Both the position numbers and the translations under genes were made by a program. Below the pieces are notes generated by a model. The model did no database searches. It worked only from the letters and a program-made list of their open reading frames with translations, and was not told the DNA's origin. A DNA stretch of 7,047 bases from Frankiales bacterium (GTDB lineage Bacteria > Actinomycetota > Actinomycetes > Mycobacteriales > SCTD01). Below, piece after piece: positions 5,866-7,047 of the stretch; position 1 is the stretch's first letter; every line of letters starts with the position of its first letter. Where the stretch lies: NCBI GenBank assembly GCA_025966295.1, contig JAOPVD010000152.1:1-7047 (forward strand). The letters are read 5' to 3'.

Positions 5866-6633
5866 TCAGCGCCCGGTCCACTCCGGCGTGCGCTTCTGCA
5901 GGAACGCCGAGATGCCCTCGCTGGCGTCCTCGCTGGTGTTGAGCAGCGACAGCTGCGCCTGCATGGCGTCGAGGCCGGCGCTGAGCGAGGACTCCAGCGC
6001 GGCCCGGAAGGCCTGCTTGCCGAGCCGCACGGCGAGCGGCGGCTTGTCCGCCAGCGCCTGCGTGAGGGTGGCGGTCTCCCGGACCAGGTCCTCGTGCGGG
6101 ACCACCCGGCTCAGCAGCCCCATCTGGAGCGCCTCGTCGGCCGGCACCCGCCGACCGCTGAGCATCATCTCCATGGCCCGCTTGGGGCTGACGTGCCGGC
6201 CGAGCAGGGCGCTCACCATGAACGGCCAGATCCCCAGGTTGACCTCGGGCAGCCCGAACTCGGCGTGGTCGGCGGCGATCACCAGGTCGCAGCCCAGCAC
6301 CAGCCCGACCCCGCCGGCGAGGCAGGTCCCCTGCACGGACGCGACCACCGGCAGCGGGCAGTCCTGCATCGCGAGCACCACCTGGCGCAGCAGCCCGCGG
6401 CCCTCGTGTACCTCGAGGCCGGTGGCGTCGGGTGCCATCTGCACCAGGTCGGCACCGGAGCAGAAGACCCGCTCACCGGCGCTGGTGACGAGCACGACCC
6501 GGGCGTCGCCGGGGTCGTGCAGGGCGGCGAGCATCCCGCGCAGCACCTCGCTGTTGAGGGCGTTGCGCTTGGGCTCGCGGTCGATGTGCAGCCGGAGCAC
6601 CTTGCCTTCGCGCCGCACGTCCAGGTCGCTCAC
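5866..6633 (-). CDS. Enoyl-CoA hydratase/isomerase family (crotonase-fold) protein
   Basis: A 255-residue crotonase-fold protein, the normal length for the family, acting on acyl-CoA thioesters in the cytosol. IDREPKRNALNSEVL (17-31) is the family start, FCSGADL (57-63) supplies the first oxyanion-hole strand, and CLAGGVGLVLGCDL (104-117) the second. FGLPEVNLGIWPF (126-138) carries Glu130, equivalent to the second catalytic glutamate (Glu164) of rat enoyl-CoA hydratase. The first one (Glu144) is replaced by Gly110 in the GGVGL stretch. Single-glutamate members include hydratases of leucine and isoprenoid breakdown, isomerases and others, so the exact reaction is open. GTG at 6633 was chosen because it follows a good ribosome site, and MSDLDVRREGKVLRLHIDRE gives a normal N-terminus. 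Its GTG overlaps the preceding gene's TGA as GTGA, implying translational coupling. Confidence 0.93.
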   Translation of the reverse strand: MSDLDVRREGKVLRLHIDREPKRNALNSEVLRGMLAALHDPGDARVVLVTSAGERVFCSGADLVQMAPDATGLEVHEGRGLLRQVVLAMQDCPLPVVASVQGTCLAGGVGLVLGCDLVIAADHAEFGLPEVNLGIWPFMVSALLGRHVSPKRAMEMMLSGRRVPADEALQMGLLSRVVPHEDLVRETATLTQALADKPPLAVRLGKQAFRAALESSLSAGLDAMQAQLSLLNTSEDASEGISAFLQKRTPEWTGR

Positions 6634-7047
6634 TGTGGTCCCCTTCCCAGGGCAGCGGGGCGGTCGACGACCGGCCCCTCGATGACGAACCGGTCCCAGG
6701 CCTGGGCGGCGCGTGCGTAGGCGCTGCCGCGGTCCGGGCCCCACACGGTGAGCACGGCCAGCAGCGGGTCGGCCGGGCTGGTGCCCTCGGCGACCGCGGC
6801 GTCGACCCACAGGTCCTCGCCGGCCGGAGGCCGCCAGACGGTCACGGGCGCCAGGAGGCTCGCGACCACGTCCACCGACAGCGCGACCCCAGCCCGGGCG
6901 GCGCCGCTCGCCGCACCGCCGGGGCCGGCGCCGGTGACGTCGAGACCCGTCACGACCTCCACCGCCCGCGGCGGGAGCCCGGACAGACGCAGCGGCTGGC
7001 CGGCCGCGACCGCCTCGACCACCGGCGGCGCACCGAGCAGGGCGACC
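6630..7047 (-). CDS. Unrecognised protein, C-terminal part (5' end outside window)
   Basis: The frame is open from the right edge to the TGA at 6632-6630, giving about 139 visible codons. I do not recognise the family. The sequence is acidic-neutral and soluble, with alternating hydrophobic strands such as AVEVVTGLDV, GVALSVDVVASLLAP and LLAVLTVWGPD, a WRPPAGEDLWVDAAV turn region, and the end WDRFVIEGPVVDRPAALGRGPQ. No membrane segment or metal motif is visible. A GTG at 7022 could be a start for a 130-residue protein, but the reading frame continues to the edge with similar composition (VALLGAPPVVEAV), so I treat it as partial. Evidence that it is real: its stop overlaps the next gene's start as GTGA, and it carries that gene's ribosome site. 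Coupling to a crotonase-fold enzyme hints at acyl-CoA metabolism (inference only). Confidence 0.65.
   Translation of the reverse strand, partial: VALLGAPPVVEAVAAGQPLRLSGLPPRAVEVVTGLDVTGAGPGGAASGAARAGVALSVDVVASLLAPVTVWRPPAGEDLWVDAAVAEGTSPADPLLAVLTVWGPDRGSAYARAAQAWDRFVIEGPVVDRPAALGRGPQ
6640..6648 (-). promoter_or_regulatory. Ribosome binding site of the crotonase-family gene
   Basis: The minus strand reads GGGAAGGGG at 6648-6640, a purine-rich Shine-Dalgarno-like stretch ending six bases before the GTG at 6633. It lies inside the 3' end of the upstream gene and supports this GTG over earlier in-frame codons. It is the clearest ribosome site in the window. Confidence 0.6.

Noticed and set aside
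4173..5942. 589-codon plus-strand open frame
   Set aside because: It is antisense to the complete aminopeptidase P gene and has biased Val/Gly/Ala/Arg composition with no domain; the opposite strand carries all catalytic residues.
6634..6810. N-terminal extension of the crotonase-family protein to 314 residues
   Set aside because: The added 59 residues are Arg/Gly-rich, have no family counterpart and overlap the upstream gene in another frame; GTG at 6633 has a ribosome site and the normal family start.
1..7047. tRNA, rRNA, CRISPR, insertion sequence, attachment site or defence genes
   Set aside because: I saw no spaced direct repeats, transposase motifs, terminal inverted repeats or structured RNA genes; composition is even throughout, so nothing indicates a mobile island.

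Overview
The window is very GC-rich DNA with GTG starts, few strong ribosome binding sites and tightly packed genes. Together with the gene content (EAL protein, GlxA-type AraC regulator, PilT-like ATPase, an N-terminally extended aminopeptidase P, and a domain resembling the actinobacterial biotin synthase auxiliary protein) this points to a high-GC actinobacterium. A Geodermatophilus-, Blastococcus- or Kineosporia-like lineage is a guess; the genus cannot be fixed by reading alone.

Layout. Bases 1-504 (+) hold the C-terminal part of an EAL-domain cyclic-di-GMP phosphodiesterase, cut by the left edge. It converges on a GlxA-like regulator with a DJ-1/PfpI domain and an AraC DNA-binding domain (517-1479, -). 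A short divergent intergenic region with two interlocking inverted repeats follows. Next comes a plus-strand block: a 46-residue one-helix membrane microprotein (1561-1701), a four-helix membrane protein with a soluble N-terminal domain (1741-2637), and, one base later, a GNAT acetyltransferase with a Cys-rich C-terminal extension (2639-3283). The right half is a minus-strand run. In transcription order it holds an unrecognised gene cut by the right edge (6630-7047), an enoyl-CoA hydratase/isomerase-family protein overlapping it by four bases (5866-6633), an Xaa-Pro aminopeptidase (4428-5837), and a PilT/PilU-like type IV pilus ATPase (3299-4378).

How the genes relate. Two junctions look translationally coupled: membrane protein to GNAT, and the right-edge gene to the crotonase-fold enzyme. 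The aminopeptidase has no Shine-Dalgarno sequence but has a TANNNT-type -10 element ideally placed for a leaderless mRNA, so it may start its own transcript. The EAL protein and pilus ATPase could both belong to surface motility or adhesion, but they lie in separate transcription units and no other pilus gene is visible.

The most interesting item is the GNAT protein. Its last ~54 residues carry a C-x2-C / C / C-x2-C / C pattern with PPRYC, RRMVVQV, GW and an HG end, which resembles BsaP, the iron-sulfur auxiliary protein of actinobacterial biotin synthase. A GNAT-BsaP-like fusion would be unusual. No biotin genes are in the window, and the resemblance is recalled, not aligned.
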